Source of the DNA: Clostridiaceae bacterium
Lineage (GTDB): Bacteria > Bacillota > Clostridia > Clostridiales > Clostridiaceae
Assembly (NCBI GenBank): GCA_003510765.1
Contig: DOKV01000026.1
Span: 1-11,962, forward strand
Reading direction: 5' to 3'
DNA length: 11,962 nucleotides
Shown: positions 1-5,752 of the stretch, one piece after another
Layout: each line of letters begins with the position of its first letter
Position numbering within the stretch: the first letter of the stretch is position 1
Translations under genes and position numbers: made by a program
The notes under the pieces: generated by a model
The model's input: only the letters and a program-made list of their open reading frames with translations
Database searches by the model: none
Told to the model about the DNA's origin: nothing

Positions 1-29
1 AACTTAAATAAAACCACATGGGTAAACAT
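1..29 (-). CDS. Start of a probable Dabb (stress-responsive A/B barrel) family protein, cut by the window edge
   Basis: Only nine codons are inside the window, reading M-F-T-H-V-V-L-F-K. They are preceded by a strong Shine-Dalgarno sequence, GAGGAGGA (positions 35-42), five bases before the ATG. The M-x-T-H-[IV]-V-L-F-K start is typical of small Dabb-domain proteins, which are dimeric alpha/beta-barrel proteins of about 100 residues, mostly of unknown function. The gene lies 61 bp downstream of the ytoI-like gene and probably has its own promoter (66-74). The coding call is well supported by the ribosome binding site. The family assignment is an inference from nine residues and could be wrong. 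Confidence 0.5.
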
Positions 30-60
30 TATAGTCCTCCTCTTTTTTATCGATATTTTA

Positions 61-74
61 GCTATACTATAGCA
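61..74 (-). promoter_or_regulatory. Extended -10 promoter inside a perfect palindrome, upstream of the Dabb-like gene
   Basis: On the minus strand the bases TGC-TATAGT (66-74) form an extended -10 element, with transcription expected to start near 59 and a leader of about 30 nt. Positions 61-73 are a perfect 13-base inverted repeat (GCTATA-G-TATAGC) covering the -10. No good -35 is visible, as is common for extended -10 promoters. The palindrome could be a repressor operator or simply a consequence of the AT-rich -10. Confidence 0.4.
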
Positions 75-90
75 CTATGCCCTTTCCCGA

Positions 91-1389
91 TTACTCATCC
101 AGCGCATGAAGAATACTCATTCTAGAGGTGGCGATGAGCTTTTCTTTAGACCGTATACTCACATCCACCTTAGAATGCAGCTTGGATGTCTTCACTACTT
201 GAATCTCCATGACAAAGTGGGCATCAATACCCAGCACTTCATAGAAGTCCGTGGAACACTTATCCAAACTACAGCTATAGTATTGGTTTTGTAGATGGGA
301 GATGGCGGTCTTAGACATGAGCATAGAAAGCAGCCCTCTAGAGGCATTGCCCAATGGATCTAAAAACTCTGCGGTGATGACGCCATTATACAAGATGCGC
401 CCTTCTCTTTTTTCCACGGTGAGGCTTCGGATGATCTTGTCTTCTATGGTATCTGTTTCCATGGGCTTCATGTGCCGCTCTTGAAGGGCTTTTAAGATAT
501 CTGTACGGGTGATGACCCCCACGAGCACCCCTTCTTCAGTCACTGGACACAACGGAAGATTCTCCCAGTCCATGATATGAGCCACATAAGACACGGTGGT
601 TTTCGGGGTAATGGATAAGTGCACTGGCCGAAGCACATGTCCCACCCGATCACTGTCCTCTCTCCCTAGGGTCTCCTTGGGCGTAATGATGCCCTTGACT
701 TGCATTTTTTCATCCACCACTGGAAATTTCTCATGTCCTGAGCGCTCAGACAAACGGATGTAGTCATGGATGGTTTCATGAACCTTTAAAGAATAGGGTT
801 CCTTTTCAATAATATCTTTCACATAAGGAATGGTTTGCTTGATGAGGTTTTCTGAGATGCCTCGATTGATCATGGAAGCAGTGGTGAAAGTATCATAGGA
901 GCAGGAGATGATGGGTAGTTTTAGACGATCTGCCAAAGCCACATTCTTCTCTGAAGCTTTGAATCCGCCGGTAATCAGTACACCTACCCCCATATTTAAG
1001 GCTTGGGTATGGACTTCGTCTCGGTTTCCTACAATGAGAAGCCCGCCCACCGTGAGGTATTTCTTCATGGCCTCCAAGGTCATGGCCCCAATGTTAAATC
1101 GATAGATGGTCTTCTCTACCCCTTCCTTACCACCTAAAAGCTCTCCATCCACGATGCGGAGGATTTCATTGTAGGTGATGGACTCAATCTTCTTCTCTTT
1201 TTCACTTTCCACACGGATGGTGCCAGTTCTGGGCAGGGTTTCTAGATACCCTTCTTCTTCCATGATTTTGATAGCTTTATACGCCGTGGCATCGCTGACG
1301 CCTTGGTCTTTGGCTAAGGTTCTCACAGAAAGCTTCGTTCCCAGCTGCATTTCCTTGATGGATTCCATGATGCGATCAATCTTTGCCAT
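91..1389 (-). CDS. ytoI: YtoI-like regulator: winged HTH, DRTGG, two CBS domains and a hotdog domain
   Basis: The 432-residue protein matches the length and layout of Bacillus subtilis YtoI (about 439 aa). Residues 1-60 form a GntR-like winged helix-turn-helix with an R-T-G wing near 54-56. Residues 68-180 form a DRTGG domain with G-N-R-D at 121-124 and I-T-G-G at 139-142. Residues 187-305 form a CBS pair ending in the typical G-V-I-T-R-T-D-I-L-K. Residues 330-432 form a hotdog (MaoC/thioesterase-like) fold. CBS and DRTGG domains usually sense adenine nucleotides or cyclic dinucleotides and hotdog domains bind acyl-CoA-like ligands, so a ligand-responsive DNA-binding role is inferred; the family's true function is not established. 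The ATG overlaps the whiA stop as TAATG and has the ribosome binding site GGAGGG, so the two genes should be translationally coupled. No catalytic activity is claimed. Confidence 0.85.
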   Translation of the reverse strand: MAKIDRIMESIKEMQLGTKLSVRTLAKDQGVSDATAYKAIKIMEEEGYLETLPRTGTIRVESEKEKKIESITYNEILRIVDGELLGGKEGVEKTIYRFNIGAMTLEAMKKYLTVGGLLIVGNRDEVHTQALNMGVGVLITGGFKASEKNVALADRLKLPIISCSYDTFTTASMINRGISENLIKQTIPYVKDIIEKEPYSLKVHETIHDYIRLSERSGHEKFPVVDEKMQVKGIITPKETLGREDSDRVGHVLRPVHLSITPKTTVSYVAHIMDWENLPLCPVTEEGVLVGVITRTDILKALQERHMKPMETDTIEDKIIRSLTVEKREGRILYNGVITAEFLDPLGNASRGLLSMLMSKTAISHLQNQYYSCSLDKCSTDFYEVLGIDAHFVMEIQVVKTSKLHSKVDVSIRSKEKLIATSRMSILHALDE

Positions 1390-2339
1390 TATAGCCCTCC
1401 CTTTCGAAGTTCATCTGCGATTTTCTCAATTTTTCTAAGACGGTGGTTGACACCAGACTTCCCCACAGGAGGGCTGAGCATTTCTCCCAGCTCCTTTAAA
1501 GATTCATCTGGATACTCCAGTCTCAGCTCCGCCACATCCCGGAGGGGCCTAGACAAGCGCCCAAGGCCAATTTCTTTTTCAATGAGCTTGATGGATTCCA
1601 CCTGGCGCACCGCAGCATTGACGGTTTTTGATAAATTGGCTGTTTCACAGTTCACCAAGCGATTCACATTGTTTCTCATGTCCTTGACAATGCGTACATT
1701 TTCAAACTCAAAAAGGCTATTGTAAGCCCCAATGATGGATAAAACATCCACAATTTGTTCTCCTTCTTTCAAATAGACAATATAGGCATTTTTACGCCCA
1801 ATGACTTTGGCCGTGAGATTATAGCTGTTCACCAAATCTCTTAGCTCTTCTGCCAATTCCAAGGAGTTCACCACAAACTCCACATGATAGGCTTTCTCTG
1901 GATTGGACACGCTCCCCGCCCCTAAAAACGCCCCTTTGATAAAAGCTTTTTTTAGTTCATCAGAGTGGATCAGTTCTTTCCCAATGGAATAGTTGAGACC
2001 ATAGGTACCTTCTTCTTCTTGCAAAATACCTGTTTCCAAAAGAAGTCCTCGAAGACCCATCTCCTCTGAAATCACAATGACATAGACATTGTTCTTCTTC
2101 AAAGACCCTGCTTTCTTCACCAAGAGACGCCCATGGATTTTCAGATGATCCTTGAGCAGCTTGAAAATAAATCTCGCTGTGGAAGGGTTTTCTGTGGTAA
2201 TTTTAAAAGAAAGCTTTGCAGAGCCAAAGCTTAGAGTGCCTGAAAGGCGCATGATGGCAGACAAAAGAGAGAGGATTTCCTCTCGCTTCAAATCCGTATT
2301 TTTGGTTATCTCATTTTTGACCGTGGATGAAAATGACAT
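1389..2339 (-). CDS. whiA: WhiA, DNA-binding regulator of division/sporulation type
   Basis: WhiA has an N-terminal LAGLIDADG homing-endonuclease-like fold without nuclease activity and a C-terminal helix-turn-helix. In Streptomyces it activates sporulation-division genes; in Bacillus it affects division and chromosome segregation. Here residues 1-12 (M-S-F-S-S-T-V-K-N-E-I-T) are the typical family start. The degenerate LAGLIDADG helix is near 135-146 (A-F-L-G-A-G-S-V). The HTH region covers about 262-312, with R-L-E-Y-P-D-E-S-L-K-E-L-G and V-N-H-R-L-R-K. Length is 316 aa, normal for the family. The open frame extends upstream to a GTG at 2402, but that start has no ribosome binding site, whereas the ATG at 2339 has AGGTGA four bases ahead. 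It has its own extended -10 promoter after the yvcK terminator and is followed without a gap by the ytoI-like gene. Confidence 0.95.
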   Translation of the reverse strand: MSFSSTVKNEITKNTDLKREEILSLLSAIMRLSGTLSFGSAKLSFKITTENPSTARFIFKLLKDHLKIHGRLLVKKAGSLKKNNVYVIVISEEMGLRGLLLETGILQEEEGTYGLNYSIGKELIHSDELKKAFIKGAFLGAGSVSNPEKAYHVEFVVNSLELAEELRDLVNSYNLTAKVIGRKNAYIVYLKEGEQIVDVLSIIGAYNSLFEFENVRIVKDMRNNVNRLVNCETANLSKTVNAAVRQVESIKLIEKEIGLGRLSRPLRDVAELRLEYPDESLKELGEMLSPPVGKSGVNHRLRKIEKIADELRKGGL

Positions 2340-2343
2340 ACTA

Positions 2344-2349
2344 TCACCT
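2344..2349 (-). promoter_or_regulatory. Ribosome binding site that fixes the whiA start
   Basis: AGGTGA lies four bases upstream of the ATG at 2339. It selects this start over the in-frame GTG at 2402, which would add 21 residues unlike any WhiA N-terminus. Confidence 0.75.
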
Positions 2350-2427
2350 AAACCTGTTATATTTTTTTGCAGAAAATATTGAATTTTCCATGAGATTATC
2401 ACTGAAATTAGTACAGTTTACCAGTTA

Positions 2428-2436
2428 ATTATAACA
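2428..2436 (-). promoter_or_regulatory. Extended -10 promoter for whiA-ytoI
   Basis: The minus strand shows TGT-TATAAT: a perfect -10 hexamer (2428-2433) with the TGn extension (2434-2436). The region 17 bp further upstream is GTGTGT, a poor -35. Transcription would begin near 2421, giving a whiA leader of about 80 nt. It lies just downstream of the yvcK terminator, which is where a promoter is needed. A 9-bp palindrome, GAGG-A-CCTC (2440-2448), lies in the spacer immediately upstream. Confidence 0.65.
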
Positions 2437-2478
2437 TAAGAGGTCCTCCTACACACAGCCTCCGGCTCTGGTTTTAGC

Positions 2479-2520
2479 AAAAAAGAAGGGCCACCGCTTG
2501 AACTTTAGCGCTCCCCTTCT
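2479..2520 (-). terminator. Rho-independent terminator after yvcK
   Basis: On the minus strand the arm AGAAGGG (2514-2520) pairs with CCCTTCT (2484-2490), with an inner helix CGCT/AGCG (2507-2510 with 2495-2498). A run of six T follows (2479-2484). It begins 14 bp past the yvcK stop codon and separates yvcK from whiA-ytoI. Confidence 0.8.
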
Positions 2521-2533
2521 ATCCTAACCTTGT

Positions 2534-3883
2534 TTATTTCTTTTTTTCATCTTGTTGTTTTTTGGCTTGAAGCTTTCCAGATAAAGCCACATATTCTAGA
2601 ATTCTCTTCTTGTCACTAACCAGCGTCTCTTCCAAGATGATTTCCATGAGTTTTTTAGACAACTTCTCTGCATCATGACGCACAGAGGACTCTCGGGGCT
2701 TGATAAAATCTCCTTGAATGAGCTTGAAAGGCTCTTCTTTGAACCCTTCATAATCGATCTCTACCTCAAACTGATTCATCCGATGATACTTCTCCCGAAG
2801 ATGGTCATTGCGAATGGGCATATCATTGGCAAAGACATAATCCAACGGACCAATATCTCCATGGTCATACAAAGCTTTCAAATGGTCTGAGACTTTAAAT
2901 CCACCGGTTTCCCCAGGCTGGGTCATGACATTGGCAATGTATATTTTACGACCCTTGCTTTTTTTAATGGCCTCTGGGACTCCCTTGACCAAAAGGTTCG
3001 GAATCACGGAAGTGTACAAGGATCCTGGCCCTAGGATGATGGCATCGGCTTGGAGGATTTCTGTTTTCACATCCGCTAAAGCTTCTGCATCCTCTGGCAC
3101 GATATAAAGCCTTTTGATCTTTGCCCCTTCTTTAATACTCACATCTGGAATATGAGACTCCCCCACCACCAACTGACCGTTCTCCAGCACTGCATGAATT
3201 TTTATATTCTCCAGTGTCACAGGTAACACTTTTCCCGAAATTGCCAAAACACTGGCCATCTTTTGCACGGCATCTTCAAAGTTTTCAGATACCCCGTCCA
3301 TGGCAGCCAAAAATAGATTGCCAAAACTTTGCCCCTTAAGACTCCCCTCTTTAAATCGATACTGCATGAGCTCTTCCATGAGAGGCTCTGTATTGGCCAA
3401 GGCCACCAGGCAGTTTCGAATATCCCCTGGGGGCAAGATGCCTAAATCTTCTCGAAGAATCCCAGAACCACCCCCATCGTCTGCCACAGTAACCACAGCG
3501 GTGACGTTATTGGTATAGTTCTTGATGCCCTTTAAAATGGTGGATAACCCAGTACCACCCCCGATGATCACCACCCGTGGCCCTTGAACCAAGAGTTTTT
3601 GATCATGAATGAGGCTACCGATCTCTCTCGAATCCATATTGAATTGAATGCGACCATCTTGGACCAAACTCATGAAGCTTTTGATCAGCTCCGCTGTGGA
3701 CACGTACAAGATGGATGTACCCAAAATGAGTAGATAAAGATAGTAATAGCTATAGGCCATTTCTCCATATCGCCTGAAAATCAGTTCGATGACCGCGAAA
3801 ATAATCAATGCTATACCCACGGTGCCTAGACCAAACCATCGTTTGATCCCCACCCCCATATTTAACCAATCTTTCATCTTCAT
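2534..3883 (-). CDS. yvcK: YvcK/GlmR (CofD-like family), with an N-terminal membrane anchor
   Basis: YvcK (GlmR, CuvA) is a UDP-GlcNAc-binding regulator that directs carbon into amino-sugar and peptidoglycan synthesis and is needed for normal shape on gluconeogenic carbon sources. The predicted protein is 449 aa. Two hydrophobic helices at about residues 17-38 and 44-66 precede the Rossmann-like core. The core carries G-G-G-T-G near 108-112, V-A-D-D-G-G-G-S-G near 133-141, P-P-G-D-I-R-N near 151-157, F-G-N-L-F near 187-191, and a later L-G-P-G-S-L-Y-T-S. The membrane-anchored long form is common in Clostridia; B. subtilis YvcK lacks it. The frame extends to a TTG at 3949, but the -10 element at 3930-3935 lies inside that extension, so it is not transcribed. 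I chose ATG 3883 (GGTGG five bases ahead); ATG 3877 is possible. The C-terminus is lysine-rich. The gene stands alone between two terminators. Confidence 0.93.
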   Translation of the reverse strand: MKMKDWLNMGVGIKRWFGLGTVGIALIIFAVIELIFRRYGEMAYSYYYLYLLILGTSILYVSTAELIKSFMSLVQDGRIQFNMDSREIGSLIHDQKLLVQGPRVVIIGGGTGLSTILKGIKNYTNNVTAVVTVADDGGGSGILREDLGILPPGDIRNCLVALANTEPLMEELMQYRFKEGSLKGQSFGNLFLAAMDGVSENFEDAVQKMASVLAISGKVLPVTLENIKIHAVLENGQLVVGESHIPDVSIKEGAKIKRLYIVPEDAEALADVKTEILQADAIILGPGSLYTSVIPNLLVKGVPEAIKKSKGRKIYIANVMTQPGETGGFKVSDHLKALYDHGDIGPLDYVFANDMPIRNDHLREKYHRMNQFEVEIDYEGFKEEPFKLIQGDFIKPRESSVRHDAEKLSKKLMEIILEETLVSDKKRILEYVALSGKLQAKKQQDEKKK

Positions 3884-3929
3884 TGTTTCCACCACAATTC
3901 CACTAATTTCTATTGTTTCTATAGACAAG

Positions 3930-3938
3930 ATTATACCA
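3930..3938 (-). promoter_or_regulatory. Extended -10 promoter for yvcK
   Basis: The minus strand shows TGG-TATAAT, a perfect -10 with the TGn extension. The -35 region (about 3953-3958, CTTCTT) is poor and lies within the arm of the preceding terminator. Transcription would start near 3923, about 40 nt before the chosen ATG. Confidence 0.65.
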
Positions 3939-3947
3939 CATATCATC

Positions 3948-3990
3948 AAAAGAAGAAGGTTCCCTTGATCTTACCAAAGGCCCTTCTTCT
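3948..3990 (-). terminator. Rho-independent terminator after hisC and the zinc-ribbon gene
   Basis: On the minus strand AGAAGAAGG (3982-3990) pairs perfectly with CCTTCTTCT (3951-3959). The inner segment can extend the stem through CCTTTG and CAAGGG around a seven-base loop. The T tract is short (TTTT, 3948-3951), so termination may be incomplete. The yvcK promoter begins within its downstream arm. Confidence 0.7.
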
Positions 3991-3996
3991 CTCTAT

Positions 3997-4024
3997 CTTT
4001 ATAGTTCGTTCTTTATAGTTCGTT
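3997..4024. repeat. Perfect 14-bp tandem duplication across the zinc-ribbon gene stop codon
   Basis: CTTTATAGTTCGTT occurs at 3997-4010 and again at 4011-4024 with no spacer. The copy at 4011-4024 holds the last three codons and the TAA stop of the zinc-ribbon gene (read on the minus strand). The other copy lies just after the stop, so the duplication leaves the protein unchanged. It looks like a recent slippage event. Confidence 0.9.
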
Positions 4025-4465
4025 ACCACAGCTTTTGCAAAATCTTGCATCTTCATCATTTAGCCCTTTGCAGCTTGGACAACGCACCATGATTTTCTCT
4101 TCTCTCTTTTCCTTAGCCGGCAATAAGTCCGTCTCTTCCAGGGCATCTTTCAGCATCCCCCCTGCCGCTTTGGTAAAGGGCGTAAGGTCTTCCCTGGCAC
4201 GCTTTGGATCTAACACAAGGCCTGAACCTGCTGCACCCCTCGCCCCTATGTTCATAAGGATCGCACCTACAATGATGAGCACCATCCCAATAGGCGCATT
4301 GATAAAGGCGTCTTGACCACCACTGAAGGGATCATCTCCAAACCCTTGAAAAAAAGTAGATATAAATAGGATGAACCCCAAAAATATCAGTGCCATACCA
4401 ATGTAATAGAGGCTCTTACGACCTTCTGAAATCTCTTTGGGATCTTTTTTCTCTTTCTCGTCCAT
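4013..4465 (-). CDS. Two-helix membrane protein with C-terminal zinc ribbon, function unknown
   Basis: This 150-residue protein has a charged N-terminus (1-17), a hydrophobic helix at about 18-39, a short glycine-rich loop (41-52) and a second helix at about 56-74. A soluble stretch follows with D-P-K-R-A-R-E-D-L-T-P-F (86-97), then G-G-M-L-K-D-A-L-E-E (102-111). It ends in a zinc ribbon with C129-x2-C132 and C143-x2-C146. Both termini should face the same side, probably the cytoplasm. The D-P-x-[KR]-A-R-x-D-L segment before a zinc ribbon is, from memory, found in other Firmicutes hypothetical proteins. The ATG has AAGGAG eight bases ahead. It follows hisC by 29 bp and shares its promoter and terminator. 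No enzymatic motif is visible; a metal-binding or protein-docking role is only a guess. Confidence 0.85.
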   Translation of the reverse strand: MDEKEKKDPKEISEGRKSLYYIGMALIFLGFILFISTFFQGFGDDPFSGGQDAFINAPIGMVLIIVGAILMNIGARGAAGSGLVLDPKRAREDLTPFTKAAGGMLKDALEETDLLPAKEKREEKIMVRCPSCKGLNDEDARFCKSCGNEL

Positions 4466-4494
4466 GCCAGATCTCCTTTTATGCGAGAAGCATT

Positions 4495-5598
4495 TTAAGC
4501 TTCGTCCATTTCCTGCAACACTTCTTTGTACGCTTTCATAAATCCATGGTTGTTTTCCATGGTGGAGATGGATACACGAATATGACCTGGGATCCCTAGG
4601 AATCCACCGGGTCTGATGATGTATCCTTTCTTCATGAGTCTATGGAAAATATCCATGTCATCCCGTTTGGTATCCCATAAAATGAAATTGGCATCGGTGA
4701 CCACATAAGGAAGTCCCATGGCCTCAAGTTCTTTATAGAAAAACTCTTTTCCCTTGGTGTTTTCAGCCACCACTTCACCTAAGAAGGCTTCATCCTTAAG
4801 GGCCGCCACTGCAGCCTCTTGAGCAAACAAGTTCACATCAAAGGGATCCACCACGCGGTAGAAATATCCAGCCAGTTCTTCATTAGCAAAGCCATAGCCC
4901 ACTCGTAAAGAAGCCATGCCGTATGCCTTGGAGAAGGTACGGAGCACGATGAGGTTCTTATAGGCATCTAAATAACCGGTAGCATCAAAATAATCTTCTC
5001 TTGTGACATACTCCCTATAGGCTTCATCCACGATGATCATAACATCTTTTGGTACTTTGGCAATGAATCCTTCAAAGGCTTCTTTCCCGAAGGAAGAACC
5101 CGTTGGGTTGTTGGGATTACAAAGGTAAATGATCTTGGTCTTTTCTGTGATGGCCTTTTCCATGGCATCTAACTCGATGGTAAGGTCTTCCATGGACGTC
5201 TTCACCACCGTAGCCCCCATGAGCAATGCATTGTCTTCATACCGAGAGAATGAATGAGCACCCATGATGATTTCGTCACCCTTTTTAAGGAAGGTGGATG
5301 AAATGACTTTGATCAAAGAATCTGATCCTCCACCGATGAAAATCTCCGCCATGGGACGACCAGTTCTTTTGGACAACTCTTCTCTTAAGCTATAAGAGCC
5401 AGAATCTGGGTAGAGGCTGATGTCTAATAGCGTTCTTTCAATGGCTTCCTTGACCTTAGGACTTGCACCCATGGGGTTTTCATTGGACGCCATCTTCACT
5501 ACAGTGTCTAGCCCCAGTTCTCTTTTCACCTCAGATATGGGTTTCCCCGCCACATATCTTTTCATGGACAGAATTTCTTCTCTTACTTTGTATTGCAT
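4495..5598 (-). CDS. hisC: Histidinol-phosphate aminotransferase (HisC), PLP fold type I
   Basis: HisC is a cytoplasmic PLP enzyme that transfers an amino group between glutamate and imidazole-acetol phosphate in histidine synthesis; many homologues also act on aromatic amino acids. The 367-residue product has S-N-E-N-P at 38-42, N-P-N-N-P-T-G at 161-167, the PLP-binding D-E-A-Y at 191-194, the Schiff-base lysine K224 in F-S-K-A-Y-G, R232 in S-L-R-V-G-Y-G, and the carboxylate-binding R341 in H-I-R-V-S. The frame runs upstream to a TTG at 5658, but that codon is inside the -35 element. The ATG at 5598 has a purine-rich AGGGGG site and gives the usual N-terminus. No other his genes are nearby, so the substrate could be histidinol phosphate or an aromatic keto acid. 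It forms a two-gene unit with the zinc-ribbon gene. Confidence 0.88.
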   Translation of the reverse strand: MQYKVREEILSMKRYVAGKPISEVKRELGLDTVVKMASNENPMGASPKVKEAIERTLLDISLYPDSGSYSLREELSKRTGRPMAEIFIGGGSDSLIKVISSTFLKKGDEIIMGAHSFSRYEDNALLMGATVVKTSMEDLTIELDAMEKAITEKTKIIYLCNPNNPTGSSFGKEAFEGFIAKVPKDVMIIVDEAYREYVTREDYFDATGYLDAYKNLIVLRTFSKAYGMASLRVGYGFANEELAGYFYRVVDPFDVNLFAQEAAVAALKDEAFLGEVVAENTKGKEFFYKELEAMGLPYVVTDANFILWDTKRDDMDIFHRLMKKGYIIRPGGFLGIPGHIRVSISTMENNHGFMKAYKEVLQEMDEA

Positions 5599-5629
5599 GT
5601 TTTTCCCCCTCTTGAAATCGTATACTCTC

Positions 5630-5658
5630 ATGATACCCCATCTCCATGCCTCAATCAA
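5630..5658 (-). promoter_or_regulatory. Promoter of hisC: TTGATT-17 bp-TATCAT
   Basis: The -35 TTGATT (5653-5658) matches consensus at four of six bases and the -10 TATCAT (5630-5635) at five of six, with an ideal 17-bp spacer. Transcription would start near 5623, leaving a leader of about 25 nt. That is too short for a T-box or attenuator. Confidence 0.7.
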
Positions 5659-5694
5659 GGAGAAGACTTTAGAAAGAAGGGTTCATTTTTAGGC

Positions 5695-5733
5695 AAAAAA
5701 AAGAAGAGCACCCCACTTGAAGTCACTCTTCTT
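5695..5733 (-). terminator. Strong rho-independent terminator after murB
   Basis: On the minus strand AAGAAGAG (5726-5733) pairs with CTCTTCTT (5701-5708), followed by eight T (5695-5702). It begins about 20 bp after the murB stop codon and isolates murB from hisC. Confidence 0.85.
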
Positions 5734-5752
5734 TCTACTGATATTTTATGAT

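Noticed and set aside
2340..2402. N-terminal extension of whiA by 21 residues to a GTG start
   Set aside because: No ribosome binding site precedes the GTG, the added residues do not resemble WhiA, and a good site (AGGTGA) precedes the ATG at 2339.
2454..2470. Small hairpin (AGCC-TCC-GGCT core) between the yvcK terminator and the whiA promoter
   Set aside because: Only four to seven imperfect pairs and no T tract; it lies outside both predicted transcripts, so no regulatory role is supported.
3884..3949. N-terminal extension of yvcK by 22 residues to a TTG start
   Set aside because: The perfect extended -10 element at 3930-3938 lies inside it, so these codons would be upstream of the transcript start.
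4466..4494. Short hairpin (ATGC-TTCTC-GCAT) between hisC and the zinc-ribbon gene
   Set aside because: Four base pairs only and no T run; it is unlikely to terminate or regulate, and the two genes share a promoter and terminator.
5599..5658. N-terminal extension of hisC by 20 residues to a TTG start
   Set aside because: The TTG is part of the -35 hexamer of the hisC promoter, and the ATG at 5598 has the proper ribosome binding site and family N-terminus.
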